A stretch of DNA of 64,000 bases from Spodoptera frugiperda. Lineage: Eukaryota; Arthropoda; Insecta; Lepidoptera; Noctuidae. The stretch is taken from the NCBI RefSeq assembly GCF_023101765.2, contig NC_064224.1, positions 5,536,103-5,600,102 of the forward strand. The letters run 5' to 3'. The notes under the pieces were generated by a model. The model was not told the origin of the DNA. It searched no databases and worked only from the letters and a program-made list of their open reading frames with translations. Positions 43,545 to 54,183 of the stretch are shown here, piece by piece; position 1 is the stretch's first letter, and each line of letters starts with the position of its first letter. The position numbers and the translations under genes are program-made.

Positions 43545-43970
43545 GTAGTATAAAACAAAGCTCGCTTTCCACTAAATTAATTAAGTATTTCGGCTTATTC
43601 ACGAAATTATTAGACGACGAACTCGAATAGTTTCAAGCCATGCTAGAGGCTCATATTCATGAGCAGGATTCCTGGATACACGACGCGGATTGCTGTTCAT
43701 AAATATGAGCCTCTAGCATGGCTTGAAACTAGTCTAGTTTCTCATCAAATAATTACGGGAGTAAGCCGAAAAACATAATAATTAATTTGGTATGTCTCAC
43801 AAAATATGTATATAATATAAACATCACTTTCCACTGTCTGTCTCTACGCTTAGATCTTTTAAACTATGTTACGAAGTTTGATGCAATTTTTAAAATAGAA
43901 AGAGTGATTAAAGTGGAAGGTTTACCTACATAATACACGCGTGTAGAGTCGTTGGCGGAAAGCTGGTCTA
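43545..43970 (+). mobile_element. Helitron-type repeat interrupted by a hairpin element
   Basis: TATAAAACAAAGCTCGCTTT (43549) and, after the insertion, CTGTCTGTCTCTACGCTTAG, AGAGTGATTAAAGTGGAAGG follow the order of the uninterrupted repeat at 60495-60682. The insertion removes nothing and duplicates CTTTCCACT. Confidence 0.65.
43565..43835 (+). mobile_element. Hairpin element family A, copy with 90-bp arms and 9-bp target duplication
   Basis: Arms of about 95 bp (43576-43666 and 43692-43789) hold CTAGTTTCAAGCCATGCTAG / complement and CTCATATTCATGAGCAG / complement. Loop about 25 bp. The polar tail GTATGTCTCACAAAATATG follows the right arm. CTTTCCACT at 43565-43573 and 43827-43835 is the target duplication. 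The longest foldback of the family. Confidence 0.8.
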
Positions 43971-44364
43971 AAAATATCCCGCGACATTCTTTGCTTTCGT
44001 CTTATGACGTGGTATTACGTCATCAACTTTGATCTTACATTTACGTCTCCTTTAATCATTATAACTGTGCCTAATCAAAAATGTGTCTCTCAAGCCATAA
44101 TCTTTATATATTATTCAGTTCATCTCGCTCAGTTCCTTTCGTCATATTAGGATAGCACTATTTTATTTAACAAGTGGGCATTTCTTGGGCCCGGCGCCGA
44201 CTTACTTGAATATTTAGGGAAAACCTTTAAGTTGGATGGATGAAAGGCCTTGTGTTTGAATTTGTTAATTAATTTTATATTAGTAAGCGTGGTTGATGTT
44301 GGTAGTGAGAATTTATGATAGGTTTATTATTATAGCTACGCTGTTTTTTTTATTATTTAAGAAA
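43971..44364. other. Spacer, nothing recognised
   Basis: AT-rich; no feature supported. Confidence 0.4.
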
Positions 44365-44545
44365 CGTTGCGTCGTGGGTGCGTTTACAAAGGTACAATTT
44401 CTCATACACATGACACCCAGACCCGGAACAACAATTTGTGGATCTCACAACGAGTGCTCACAGTTCCACAATGCACCGTTCGGGAATCGAACGCGCTATT
44501 CGTTGCATGACAGCCGGTTGCCCAGCTATCGTGTTTAACGTGCAA
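44365..44545 (-). mobile_element. SINE family 2, reverse, head well preserved
   Basis: On the minus strand: AGCTGGGCAACCGGCTGTCA (A-box region), GCGTTCGATTCCCGAACGG (near-consensus B box), CTCGTTGTGAGATCCACAA, GTTCCGGGTCTGGGTGTCAT and GTAAACGCACCCACGACGCA. The plus-strand frame here is a shadow. Confidence 0.75.
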
Positions 44546-44960
44546 TCAACTCACTCTTCACTCTTACTCTTTTTCTGCCTCTTGAGAGAGCCGTAAGTTC
44601 GTAATCTATATTACTTATTCTTATTGATCACACGACACATGATAACCTTCTTACGTAGTTACAAATATCATCCAAAAACAAAATAAAATAAAAATAATAC
44701 AAATAAGATATAATACGACAAATGCATACATAAAACGACTACATACACAATACTCAGAAAACCGCATAAATGAATAAACAATATAATCAAAATAAGTAAA
44801 GCCGTTTAGGAGATTAATTAGTATGAACACAAACATCTATATCTATACATATAATAAAATCGTAGAAAAGTGCTGTCTGTACATTGAAAATAAAAATAAA
44901 AAAAATAGCAGGGGTTATTGTTATGTCGATGTCGAACCCAAAAATGTAATTAACTTTTTT

Positions 44961-45000
44961 TTGTCTGTTTGTCTGTTTGTCTGTTTGTCTGTTCGTCTGT
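44961..45000. repeat. (TGTCTGTT)n microsatellite
   Basis: About five units of an 8-mer (or GTCT/GTTT tetramers) inside the Helitron. Confidence 0.9.
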
Positions 45001-45298
45001 GCGCGCTAATCTCAGAAACGGCTGATCCGAGTTGGATGCGGTTTTCACGAATATATTGTGGGATGCTTAAATTTACATTTAGTGTTTGTTTCATGTCAAT
45101 CGGTTCATAAATAAAAAAGTTATGTCAAATTAAAGAATCACGTCGAACATTCTATGCTTATACCTTTAATCTCCGCAACTATTTGACGGATTTGGTTGAA
45201 ATTTGGTACAGATATAGTTTAGAACCTTAGAAAGGACATAGATATATTTTTATTTCAAAAAACAAAAAATAAAAATAAGAAATAAATTATTTATAAAT

Positions 45299-45600
45299 AA
45301 TTCTATGTCGATCGTTACACGACTTCGGTTCATATTATTGTTTTAATTCATCGAAAAAAAGTAAATAAATAGTAAAAAGGTATGAAAAAAATTATATCAA
45401 TATAATAAAACATTTAGTACAAAGAAAATGCTCTAACGGAGTATAGATAATTCTATGTCGATCGTTACACGACTTCGGTTCATGTTATTGTTTTAATTCA
45501 TCGAAAAAAAGTAAATAAATAGTAAAAAGGTATGAAAAAAATAATATCAATATAATTAAACTTTTAGTACAAAGAAAATGCCCGAACGGAGTATAAATAA
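45299..45600. repeat. 151-bp tandem duplication, two units
   Basis: TTCTATGTCGATCGTTACAC recurs at 45301 and 45452. CACGACTTCGGTTCATRTTA, AAAAGTAAATAAATAGTAAA and AGTACAAAGAAAATGC follow in both units, with only a few substitutions. Recent duplication inside the Helitron. Confidence 0.9.
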
Positions 45601-46292
45601 ATAATCCAAGTTGTCTTTATCCTCGATAGATGGCGTTGGGATCGAAATAGATCGCGCTATGGTTTCGTTACATTCATTTTTTTTTTTTTTTTTTTTTTGG
45701 TTGGGTATCGGGCGAGCGCTTCGGTACTATCGTAGAAAAAGTGTATTATCAGTCGTATGATTATTTGTCTGTAGTGGTCCTGCTGTTTCGTATATTCTAA
45801 ATTGGATGGATTCGTTGTATTTGTCAATTAATAAGTTTATTTGTTGGGTTTTCCTGGTTTTTTGGTTAAACTATTTAACGTAGGTTTAGTTTGATATCGA
45901 TTATTAGTAGTTACTGTAGTTAGTTTTTTTAATAAAATTGTAAGTCTAATTTTTTTTTAATTAGATTAGATTTAAGTCGTTTCTTTTAAATTATTTAGTT
46001 TAAGCTTGGTTATTATAGCATAGAGGATAGGTTGTAATATAGTTTCTTTTTTAATTGTTATAAATTCGTAATTCGTAGCTTTCTTTAGTTTTAAGTTAGT
46101 TTAAGTCCGTTTTTAAACTATTTTTTCAATGCCCTAAGTGAGTATACATCTATTAAATTCAAACGCAGAGCTCATTATGTTGATTTTTGAAGAGTTCCCT
46201 GGAATATCTTCCACATCTCATTTTTGAAGAGATCCCGCGAGATCGGGAACTATGTGGTTAAAACCAAAAATTTGCCGGAAGTCACTATTCCA

Positions 46293-46320
46293 CGCGAACG
46301 AAGTCGCGGGCAAAAGCTAG
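46293..46320 (+). terminator. Helitron 3' replication-termination hairpin and CTAG
   Basis: 5-bp stem CGCGA/TCGCG with loop ACGAAG, 8 bases, then CTAG. In Helitrons this structure marks the end of rolling-circle transfer. Confidence 0.75.
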
Positions 46321-46563
46321 TACAAAATAAAATATTGTTTTATAAGACATACCATTTGTAAGCTGTTCCATAATTTAGTTTCTATGAATCAACGAATATA
46401 ATAAATTATATTATTATTTATAAGCAAACACGTTTCTTAGATTTTTTGTTATATATATTTTTTTTTAATAATTACTTACCGTTTTCCTTAAGCAAAAGTG
46501 ATCGGTAAAAAGTAAATGTAGGTACAAATAGCCATAAAGGTAATATTATTTAGTTAAATGCTA

Positions 46564-46887
46564 AGGATGATGTGTGTGTATGCGGGGTGTGAAAATTAAA
46601 AATCTATTAAGTCCGTCAGTTAGGTAAGTAAAAATGATTAAATACGTATTTTTTTTATTTTGTCATATAAGATAGCAAAACTTACATAAAACTAATCAAA
46701 GTTTAGGACTGTGAGCAAATACGTCATTTACACGAATAAAATGTACCTAGAAGTGACGTCACGCGATATTTCAAATCGATATATCTTCGAGAGTATTTTT
46801 TTTCCGTAAGAAAATATAAAACATGTGTCTAATATTTTAAAATAATCTACAAGACGGACATTAAAATAAAATTTAGTCATCTACGTC
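46564..46887 (-). mobile_element. TA-flanked MITE, full-length, reverse
   Basis: GATGATGTGTGTGTATGCGG and AAAATTAAAAATCTATTAAG, then GTCCGTCAGTTAGGTAAG, correspond to the right end of the element at 32607. The other side reads AGTGACGTCACGCGATATTT and TCTACAAGACGGACATTAAA, ending ATTTAGTCATCTACGTC. TA lies at both outer flanks. Confidence 0.7.
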
Positions 46888-47204
46888 TATTTTAAGTTAC
46901 TAAAACTCTCACAAAAATGCAATCTGGCATTGACAATAATAATACGTATCTTTTAGAAAATTATTAAAACGTGGTATCATGTACCGGTTACGATGATAGC
47001 TAATATTGTTTTCATTATAAAAAACTTATCAAATAATTTAATTACATCCTTGACCTTTGTTTACATTTATCTATTAAGTATAAAATATAGGTTACTAACG
47101 TTGACAAAGCATTACATGAATTAACTTTTTATTTTGTTTTATAACTGCTATGTTTATTAATGTAACGACTGTCACCAGCACCGTCATCATCGGTTCATAT
47201 AATA
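46888..47204. other. Spacer, nothing recognised
   Basis: AT-rich; no feature supported. Confidence 0.4.
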
Positions 47205-47550
47205 TAAGGTGTTCTAAAATTATCTGCCTTGACTTTAATGCGAGGCAGTGTTGTGTTTGTAGATTACAATAGTGAAGAAATTTTGTACCGCGGACCAGTT
47301 AATTCAATTAGTGAACTTAAAGAAGTTAAATAAACATTGACTCTTCTCTGTATAAACTGGTTTACAAATACGCACTTTCAATTGTTTTCATTGACGAAGC
47401 GACAGAGATGGTGAAAGAGATAGCTCTTTCATTTCTAACTAATACGTAGTTTTTTTGGTATGAAAATAACTACTGATAATCAATAATTATATTTACTATT
47501 GTAATCTTCAAACACAACACTTCCTCCCATTAAATACGTGGCAGACTATA
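47205..47550. mobile_element. MITE with TATCTGCC...GTGTTGTGTT ends, copy 1
   Basis: Left arm TTCTAAAATTATCTGCCTTG, GAGGCAGTGTTGTGTTTGTA. Right arm CTATTGTAATCTTCAAACAC, AACACTTCCTCCCATTAAAT and GTGGCAGA. Arms of about 60-70 bp. The core TTCATTGACGAAGCGACAGA, GAAAGAGATAGCTCTTTCAT is shared with the copy at 61097. Confidence 0.75.
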
Positions 47551-48344
47551 TACGTCCTGCGTTGAACAAAAATCTCTCATTTACTTAGGAGAGACTTCGC
47601 TCTAATTCCCAAACTTGACTAATGACTAAGGGATTGCAGTTAAATCCCTGAAAATTAAGGAGATGCCAATAGGCGTCGCTCGGAAGCTGAACCTAATGTT
47701 AGGTATTACTTTCTAATATATAGAGCTGAATGTATGTTTGTATCTTTGTTTAAACTTTTTTTTTTGTTAGATAGTCCATTTATCAAGGAAGGTTATAGGC
47801 TATAAAACATACCGCTACGATCTAATTATAATTGCTATAACATACCGTTTTAATAAACCAATACTTTGAAATCAGCGTCAGCATTTATACAGTCCACAAA
47901 AATCTCCCCAACACCTATCTTCTTACATTGCGCACGATTACAATGACTTACAATGTACATAAGTATGCTAAGCCACTTAAGAACCCTAGTAAAATAAAAA
48001 TCATATTTATAACTAGCGCTCATAAATCTTAATAAAATAAAAGACAATTTTATAACTACTTCCTTATGCATAAGGATCAAAAAAATCACCAAATGACATT
48101 TTTGTCCAATCAATGTTTACTCAACGATTTGAATGCTGACGATTTATTTGTGTATTCGTCTCGTTGGGTTTTTACTACAAGTCACAGACATTTAATATAA
48201 GTTGTGGGTTATAAATTGTTTAACATTAAAACGTATTTCCTCTTAAACTTATAGACTATAAGTAAGATTGTATATAGGTTAGCCTTTGTTATATCAATTG
48301 TGTATGTAAATAATATTTTGTCTGTCTAGACTACAAGGTCATCA
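47551..48344. other. Spacer, nothing recognised
   Basis: The 87-codon minus-strand frame at 47850-48113 has no recognisable domain. A TTGTTAGATAGTCCATTTAT / TATAAAACATACCGCTACG patch at 47765-47825 resembles degenerate reverse Helitron sequence. Confidence 0.4.
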
Positions 48345-48692
48345 TTAGGGTGCTTTTCCAGCAGAATGTGCTATGTCACGAAGATGTAATAGCTAAGCTG
48401 TGAAACTATGTGACCGTTTTCACTGAAACTAAGCTATGTAGCTTTATGAGTAAGATGCGCCGCCGCAAAATAAGATATGTGAGGTAAATGCGCAGCTCAA
48501 ATATGCGATATATCGATAGTATGGGTAGCCATCCATAGTACGCATCGTTCCATATAAAAACATAGCTTAGCTGACTCCGTTTCCAACAGTGCTAAACTAC
48601 ATATTTGTACCAATGAAAATGGTTTGTAGAAGTCAAACTCATCCACAGCTACATATGTAGCATAGCACATCTCTGGTTAAAAAGCACCCTTA
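48345..48692 (+). mobile_element. Harbinger-like MITE, full-length, TTA target duplication
   Basis: The body 48348-48689 (342 bp) starts GGGTGCTTTTCCAGCAGAAT and ends, complemented, GGGTGCTTTTTAACCAGAGA then TGTGCTATG. TTA flanks both ends (48345-48347, 48690-48692). A 3-bp TWA duplication with GGG-type ends is characteristic of PIF/Harbinger. The interior has GTAAGATGCGCCGCCGCAAA. No ORF. Relatives at 35780, 38498, 50905 and 56167. Confidence 0.8.
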
Positions 48693-49329
48693 CCATTGTA
48701 ATAGCACGCCTGTTGTTCCTGAAAATGACAGAAAGAGATACGTTATAGATATGGCCACTTTTTACCAATTAAGTACATAAAAGAAGAATTGATAGTCCCA
48801 CTTATATGTCACAGATATAGCCACATTTTGTAGGTTATTTATCACAGCTTTTAGAAAAACAATTGCTTATCCAAATGGCATGCAGTCTATACGAGCCTAT
48901 TGCAATAAACAGTACAGTTGCAAAATGTTATATTATGACGCTAATAATAGCCCATGCTTCAGTATTCAGTTATTCCATTTTCGTCATCCAAAAATAATTT
49001 AAGTCTTGGCCCGATCTAATCATGAATTATTATTTCTCCCGGCATACTAAATTGAGTATTTGAATAATCTTGATTATCATAAATACCTACCTACAAAGAT
49101 AATTATAATAATTCAAACAAAGAGCCTTAAGATGTTAACATTGTTTTCTTAATAAATAATTAATTTTAATTGGAAGAAGGACAGTTTCATTTATTTAATT
49201 CAGTCCAAAGTTATTGAAGATTACCGATTGAAACAAAGTTTGAACGACATTAATAAGTTTGGTACTTTTGCTTGCCTTTAGGTTCGTCTATGTTCCGAAG
49301 TTTAAGGAATTAGTATAATAGCAATATAA
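48693..49329. other. Spacer, nothing recognised
   Basis: AT-rich; no feature supported. Confidence 0.4.
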
Positions 49330-49448
49330 TAAATAAATCAGTAGCAGCGCGACTATCGCCGCGTTGTGTGACGCGAAATGCTGCTCATGAATATGAGCTT
49401 CTAGCATGGCTTGAAACTAGTCGAGTTCCTCGTCAAACAATTACGTGA
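49330..49448 (+). mobile_element. Hairpin element family A, truncated at the first arm
   Basis: It begins within the loop at AGTAGCAGCGCGACTATCGC and continues CTCATGAATATGAGCTTCTA and AACTAGTCGAGTTCCTCGTC to TTACGTGAGTAAA. The left arm and the tail are missing. Confidence 0.65.
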
Positions 49449-49749
49449 GTAAATATTATAAATAATTCAAAAACCCACATGAGAATTTTCTCTTATTCTG
49501 TTGCATATTAACTACAAAAGAAAACTGCGCTTATGACTAACCTAGTGTAAACCATGTCAATAAAAAAACTGGAAGTAAAATACTAATAAATATACTACTT
49601 ATTTTTAATGACTACTCTTGACTTTTTTATAATATCGAGACGTAACAATATTAGGACAACAGATAAAATATATCTGGAAAACGTCCATGTCAGGAAATCC
49701 ATAATAAGTCTGGTTAAGGTCCAAAAATAAATACTATTGTAAAGAAATC

Positions 49750-50210
49750 TTTCAATAAACCAAGGTTAGAATTAAAAAGGAAGGATACATAAATTGGGGA
49801 AGAAAACACTTATGGAATCCGACACGGTGTGTTACACGTCTGTTTCAAGACAGAGACATACTTGTATATATCTACCAATCGGCTGCAAGCATTTGGCGAC
49901 CCACTCGACACACCACATCATACAATTGTATATCACAGTTAATGTATGAACCCTATATGCTTCTGGCACACCACGATAGGATAATATTTCTGGCATTACA
50001 TATTAACATACATAAAGATACCAGTTTGGAGATATATTAAAGAAAGGCCAAATTAAAAGTACCTTTAACCGATGAACATGCATGAAAAGACGAAAGAGAT
50101 GTGAAGAATCGTAGCAATTGACGGACCATTTTCTCTGCTTAGCCCCACGGCCTACCGCCATGGGAGACAGGAGTGAAGTTATGTATGTCTATGTAGGTAT
50201 GTATGTTTAT
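49750..50210 (+). mobile_element. Possible LINE 3' remnant
   Basis: ACGGAATGTGT-like G+C-richer patches (CAATCGGCTGCAAGCATTTG, GAAAGAGATGTGAAGAATCG, CCCACGGCCTACCGCCATGG) precede GAAGTTATGTATGTCTATGT and a TATG-rich tail. This is the arrangement of some lepidopteran LINE ends. No intact frame. The 104-codon minus-strand frame at 50139-50453 is a shadow. Confidence 0.35.
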
Positions 50211-50904
50211 ATAGGCTTGTTTCCAATGTAAACCAAAATGGTAAAAGAATGGAAAATATCCCAAAACTTGTTTAAACGTAATTGAAAAAGTTTCGGACAA
50301 AGATTTGCTGATGACAGTTTTTTTTGTACTCATTTTCTTGAGTTTTTCGGTCAGGGTTAGATGGGTCTTTATAAAAATAAATATAGAGCTTTTATTGTTC
50401 ATTTTAAATTTCTCTGAAAGTTTAATAATATGAGTCTTAAAATTGTAGGGCAATTTTTTGTTGGATATCGTATTACAAACTATTATACTGGCTTAACCAT
50501 ACATAATTTTATTCCACGAAGAAGTGAGCATAAATTTACTTTGTATTATTATATTTTATTATGAAAGGCGAACTTTTAATGTACCATTTTTAATTTTGAG
50601 AAGGCAATTGTACAACAGTAAATACTAATACAATTAAAGGACAAAGATTTACAACGAAAAGCCGCAAAAACTTAAGATTACATTTTGATCAGACCAAAGT
50701 TTGGTAATAATAAATTAGAAACTAAAAGAGAGAAAAGTTTGTTACAAGGGTACTTGTTAAACAAACATGAATGATTTAGAACCCGCTTCAGAAGTTGGTA
50801 ACAAGGAATGACCAAGCGTGTAGCTAGCAAGACGTATAATAGTCGTCGAACTTACTTAAGATTCATTTCATAAAGTTGACGGAGACGCGTTTCGAATATT
50901 TTGC
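50211..50904. other. Spacer, nothing recognised
   Basis: AT-rich; no feature supported. Confidence 0.4.
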
Positions 50905-51159
50905 TTCATCAATCCACAAATCATATTCATTGGTACACTTAGTTTAGCACTGGTGGAAACGGACTTAGCTAAGTTGTTTTTTATATGGAAAGATGCGTAG
51001 TATGGATGCTTGCTATAGATGCGAGTACTCGAGCGCATCTTCCTCGCACAGCTACATAGCAGCTTAGCATCAGTGGAAACTGTCACATATAGTTTCACAG
51101 CTGAGCTATTACATCTTCGTAGCATAGCTATATAGCACATCTTTGGTGGAAAAGAACTC
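50905..51159 (-). mobile_element. Harbinger-like MITE, left end diverged, reverse
   Basis: ATATTCATTGGTACACTTAG, AGCACTGGTGGAAACGGAC, GCGCATCTTCCTCGCACAGC and the end GCACATCTTTGGTGGAAAAG with TTA just outside (51160-51162). The frame at 50868-51140 is its shadow. Confidence 0.7.
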
Positions 51160-51202
51160 TTATACTAAAGAAATTCCTACATCTTTGCATTAAAAATCTT
51201 AG

Positions 51203-51351
51203 ACAATACTGAAAAACGGGTGAATAGAATTCGAGGGGTGATTGGTACGGGAATGTGGTGAATAGATGTTAGAACATTTCTCGAAATTTGTTTAACCCTC
51301 TTCAGTATCTATTCAACCCTCAAATTCTATACACCCCGTATTACTGTTACG
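51203..51351. mobile_element. Small foldback repeat, ACGGGGTGAATAGAATT ends
   Basis: Left AATACTGAAAAACGGGTGAA, TAGAATTCGAGGGG. The right complement is GTAATACGGGGTGTATAGAA, TTTGAGGGTTGAATAG. About 30 bp of imperfect inverted repeat around a roughly 85-bp core. Confidence 0.6.
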
Positions 51352-52184
51352 TATATTTTTTCCAAAATTAAACCTCTTTAATTATTTTTGATTCTATGGG
51401 GGAACATGCCTGAAGACAGATAATGATTTTTATGCAATAGATTTTAATGTCTTTAACCTTATTTGTCGTATATTTGTTCTTCTTGAATCAATGTCATGAA
51501 ATGCTAAGTTTTAAAATAGTCTGCCTTTTATTCATATCTTCACTAAAATGAGTCATTTGTTCAGAGATTGCAAGCATAATTCAGAGACGTGTCGTTGATG
51601 TATGAAACATCTTTATTAAAGTCGCCGCCGTGTAGAAATATGAATTTTTCAAACACCTATTGGTACGTAGGTGCTTAAGGACATTAGCTTAACATTTCAC
51701 ATAAACTGATAAAAAAACAAAAGCTGACTAAGACCCCATACCGGTTTCAACAACAAGTTTTTATAGAAAAGAAAGAAGCTAGGTATTATTTATTTGTCGT
51801 TTCTTGCACAATCTTTGAACAAACACCAACAACTGACGTTATCATATCAGTTCGCTCGGAGTTTGTCTTTGAACTGAGAGATTGTCGACGTAGATTTGTT
51901 TTATCTCCCCCTTGTCCTCGACCCTCAGATTCGTGCCTTCGCCACGGCAGAAGGTCGTAACTTCTTAGTTTTACACGCAGAAAAATATAATTCCACCATA
52001 AACTTTATGTGAATGTTAAAATGCTTTCTTTTTCTCGTATTAAGGAGTAAAGGCATTATGTGCTTAGGTCTAGGTTTAGTATTATTTGATGTAATTGTTA
52101 TGGTCCATTATTTGGAGAGTGGATGAAAGAATTTGCTTTTAAAAGTCTTTGAACATAAAAGAAGTTAGTGTTGTACTGAAATTA
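51352..52184. other. Spacer, nothing recognised
   Basis: AT-rich; no feature supported. Confidence 0.4.
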
Positions 52185-52355
52185 CCACTGCTATGCGGAC
52201 TGCATTGTTGGTACAGACTGCATTGTTGGTATGGACTGCATTGTTGGTACAGTGTCTGGCCATCCGACTGCCAGGATTGCTGTGTGATTCAATGTGCATG
52301 TAAACTTGTATGTTTGTAAACGCACCCATGACACAGGAGAAAATCTTAGTGTGGG
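52185..52355 (+). mobile_element. SINE family 2 with amplified 18-bp head segment
   Basis: The head is replaced by three 18-bp units (52198-52251). Normal body and tail follow: CATCCGACTGCCAGGATTGC, GTGTGATTCAATGTGCATG, GTAAACGCACCCATGACACA and GGAGAAAATC. The minus-strand frames with repeated TNNAV/PTMQS are shadows. Confidence 0.7.
52198..52251. repeat. 18-bp tandem repeat, three units
   Basis: GACTGCATTGTTGGTACA, GACTGCATTGTTGGTATG, GACTGCATTGTTGGTACA. It starts with the GACTGCA word of the SINE head. Confidence 0.95.
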
Positions 52356-52412
52356 ACAAAAAATAAAATGGTTGAGGTGATTAAACTGTATACACATTGG
52401 AATAACAATTAG

Positions 52413-52612
52413 ATAAGGTTAGATAAAGGTGCATTACTCAAAAACTACCGGTCCGATAATTATGAAACTTGATATAATTATACTTTAGTATCCTGGGCAC
52501 AACACTGGGTACTTATAATGGGTTTTTATATCAGAATTCCCACGGGATCAAGATTTATGTCATGGAAAACTTTACTACGCGTACGAAGTCGCGGCCACAG
52601 ATAGTATGTACT
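52413..52612 (+). mobile_element. Helitron-type 3' remnant
   Basis: CTCAAAAACTACCGGTCCGA, TTCCCACGGGATCAAGATTT, then the hairpin ACGCGTACGAAGTCGCGG and CCACAGATAG. The CTAG end is mutated to ATAG. The loop again contains ACGAAG. Confidence 0.6.
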
Positions 52613-52976
52613 AAAAATCAGTTCCAAAATAACCTCACTGTATTTTAACGTAAAAATAGTTATAATCAAATTACACTTTCTGCTTTTAACACCAAATAAA
52701 TTTTTCCAAGTATAGGCCTCAATTTAACCAATTTAAAGTGTCATACCAGCCCATATTTTCAACAAATTGATGAATGGAAAAAGGCATATTCGAATCTCGT
52801 TTTTAACAATGGTGTTACAAAATTCCATTCTGTCATCTTTCACGCTATTCGCTGTGGGTATGGGCAGAAGCTATTGTCCATTGTTAATGACACAGTCTGT
52901 TGTTACGGAAACAGCTGTAGTGATGTTTGCGTTATAAAATATTGCAACTATTTTTGTGGCGGAGTTTTCTAGTTAT
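52613..52976. other. Spacer, nothing recognised
   Basis: AT-rich; no feature supported. Confidence 0.4.
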
Positions 52977-53130
52977 TAACCGACTTCTCAAAAATGAGGA
53001 GGTTCTCAATTCAGCCGGTATGTTTTTTTTTCTATGTATGTACAATGATTGCGTCGAGATATATGGACCGATTTACGTGATTCTTTTTTTGTTCGAGATG
53101 ATGAACACCTACGTAAATCGAGGGAAACCC
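52977..53130 (+). repeat. AACCGACTTC repeat end
   Basis: TTAACCGACTTCTCAAAAAT, GAGGAGGTTCTCAATTCAGC, CTATGTATGTACAATGATTG and GACCGATTTACGTGATTC match, in reverse, the right edge of the region at 62841-62910. The frame at 52927-53196 is a shadow. Confidence 0.6.
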
Positions 53131-53321
53131 TCAAATTATAAGTTCTTTATGTTTATTCTGACAATTTCATTAAACTATTTAACCATTTACGTTTGATGAT
53201 CATCATTTCAGGTCAAAGAGCTGATGACGGAAAGTACAACTTCTCATTAGTTTTAGTTAAAGTGATTATAACAGTAGTTTGATTACTTTAAACAAAAATA
53301 AGAAATATATTATGATAGGTA

Positions 53322-53447
53322 CTAGTGCCTGCCAGCGACTTCGCCCACGTTACCCATCTGAAAAGTAGCCTTTGTCTTTTGCCAGACTATGACCTACCTC
53401 TGTTTAATCAAAATTGCAGTTTTACATTTATAATATTAGCAGAATTA
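53322..53447 (-). mobile_element. Helitron-type remnant, reverse
   Basis: CTAGTGCCTGCCAGCGACTT, CGCCCACGT, then AGACTATGACCTACCTCTG and TTTACATTTATAATATTAGC (complemented 5' end). About 125 bp; internally deleted. Confidence 0.6.
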
Positions 53448-54183
53448 AATAATGTTTTGTTCATACAGATCTTAATGGTTTACCCCATTATCATATTTAA
53501 TTAAAATAATTGATTGGTCTTAAATGTAAATACATATATGACAGACAAAAACTCAACATATTATTTAATTTGGTGATAGATAGAGCCAATATATCACATA
53601 TGTAGGTAAAACTAATACTTAACCTCTTTAGAAAACCGGTCTGATTACTATGAGCCTACGATTCTGATAAAAAAATAATAAACATAATCTAACAATATTT
53701 GTTTTTTAATCAACCATGACTAGACGCAATACAGATAACATAAGATAAATATTAATTTGTTATTCATAAATGGAAGAGTAAAAAAAACACCAAACAGCAT
53801 ATATATTAGTATATTTTTTTCCTAATTTGTCAAACAGCTGATTCAAGTTTTGTTTTTTTTACGCATTCCACAGATGACCTTATTAAAATAAGTACATTTT
53901 TATATGTGTACGTTTTTTATCGATTAATCGGTTAATCCGAAGATTTATTTAATCTCAGTGTCGAGTTAGTCATAAAGAAAATATGTCGGTTGTTAATATT
54001 TTATTTGGTTTTTGTGTGATAATTTAGAAAGACGTTGTTTTATAAGAATTTATAGGTGTAAGTACATAATATTATACATTCTTGTCTATATAGAAGGGTT
54101 TGCTATAATCTCCGTGATCCGTGTCATCTATGTGAAGAGTAAGACTGAAGTGTGTGTTCAAATGTGTTCTGCTCTTCATTCGC
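53448..54183. other. Spacer, nothing recognised
   Basis: AT-rich; no feature supported. Confidence 0.4.

Larger units (their letters stand above)
44836..46320 (+). mobile_element. Full-length non-autonomous Helitron, 1485 bp
   Basis: The 5' terminus TCTATATCTATACATATAAT starts after host A (44835). The 3' terminus has the stem-loop CGCGA-ACGAAG-TCGCG (46293-46308) then GGCAAAAGCTAG at 46320, followed by host T. This meets the Helitron rules: 5' TC, 3' hairpin plus CTRR, insertion between A and T, no target duplication. The interior has a (TGTCTGTT)n run at 44961-45000, a 151-bp tandem duplication at 45299-45600 and a 22-T run at 45677-45698. No Rep/helicase ORF, so it needed a helper. The frame at 44823-45110 is not a gene. 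Confidence 0.85.

Noticed and set aside
45677..45698. Poly(A) tail of a retroelement in reverse
   Set aside because: The T-run lies inside a Helitron with sequence continuous on both sides and no target duplication.
50139..50453. 104-codon minus-strand ORF
   Set aside because: No domain, Lys/Phe-rich from AT bias, overlaps a probable LINE tail on the other strand.
52165..52397. Minus-strand frames with repeated Thr-Asn-Asn-Ala-Val / Pro-Thr-Met-Gln-Ser
   Set aside because: Produced by the 18-bp tandem repeat within a SINE.
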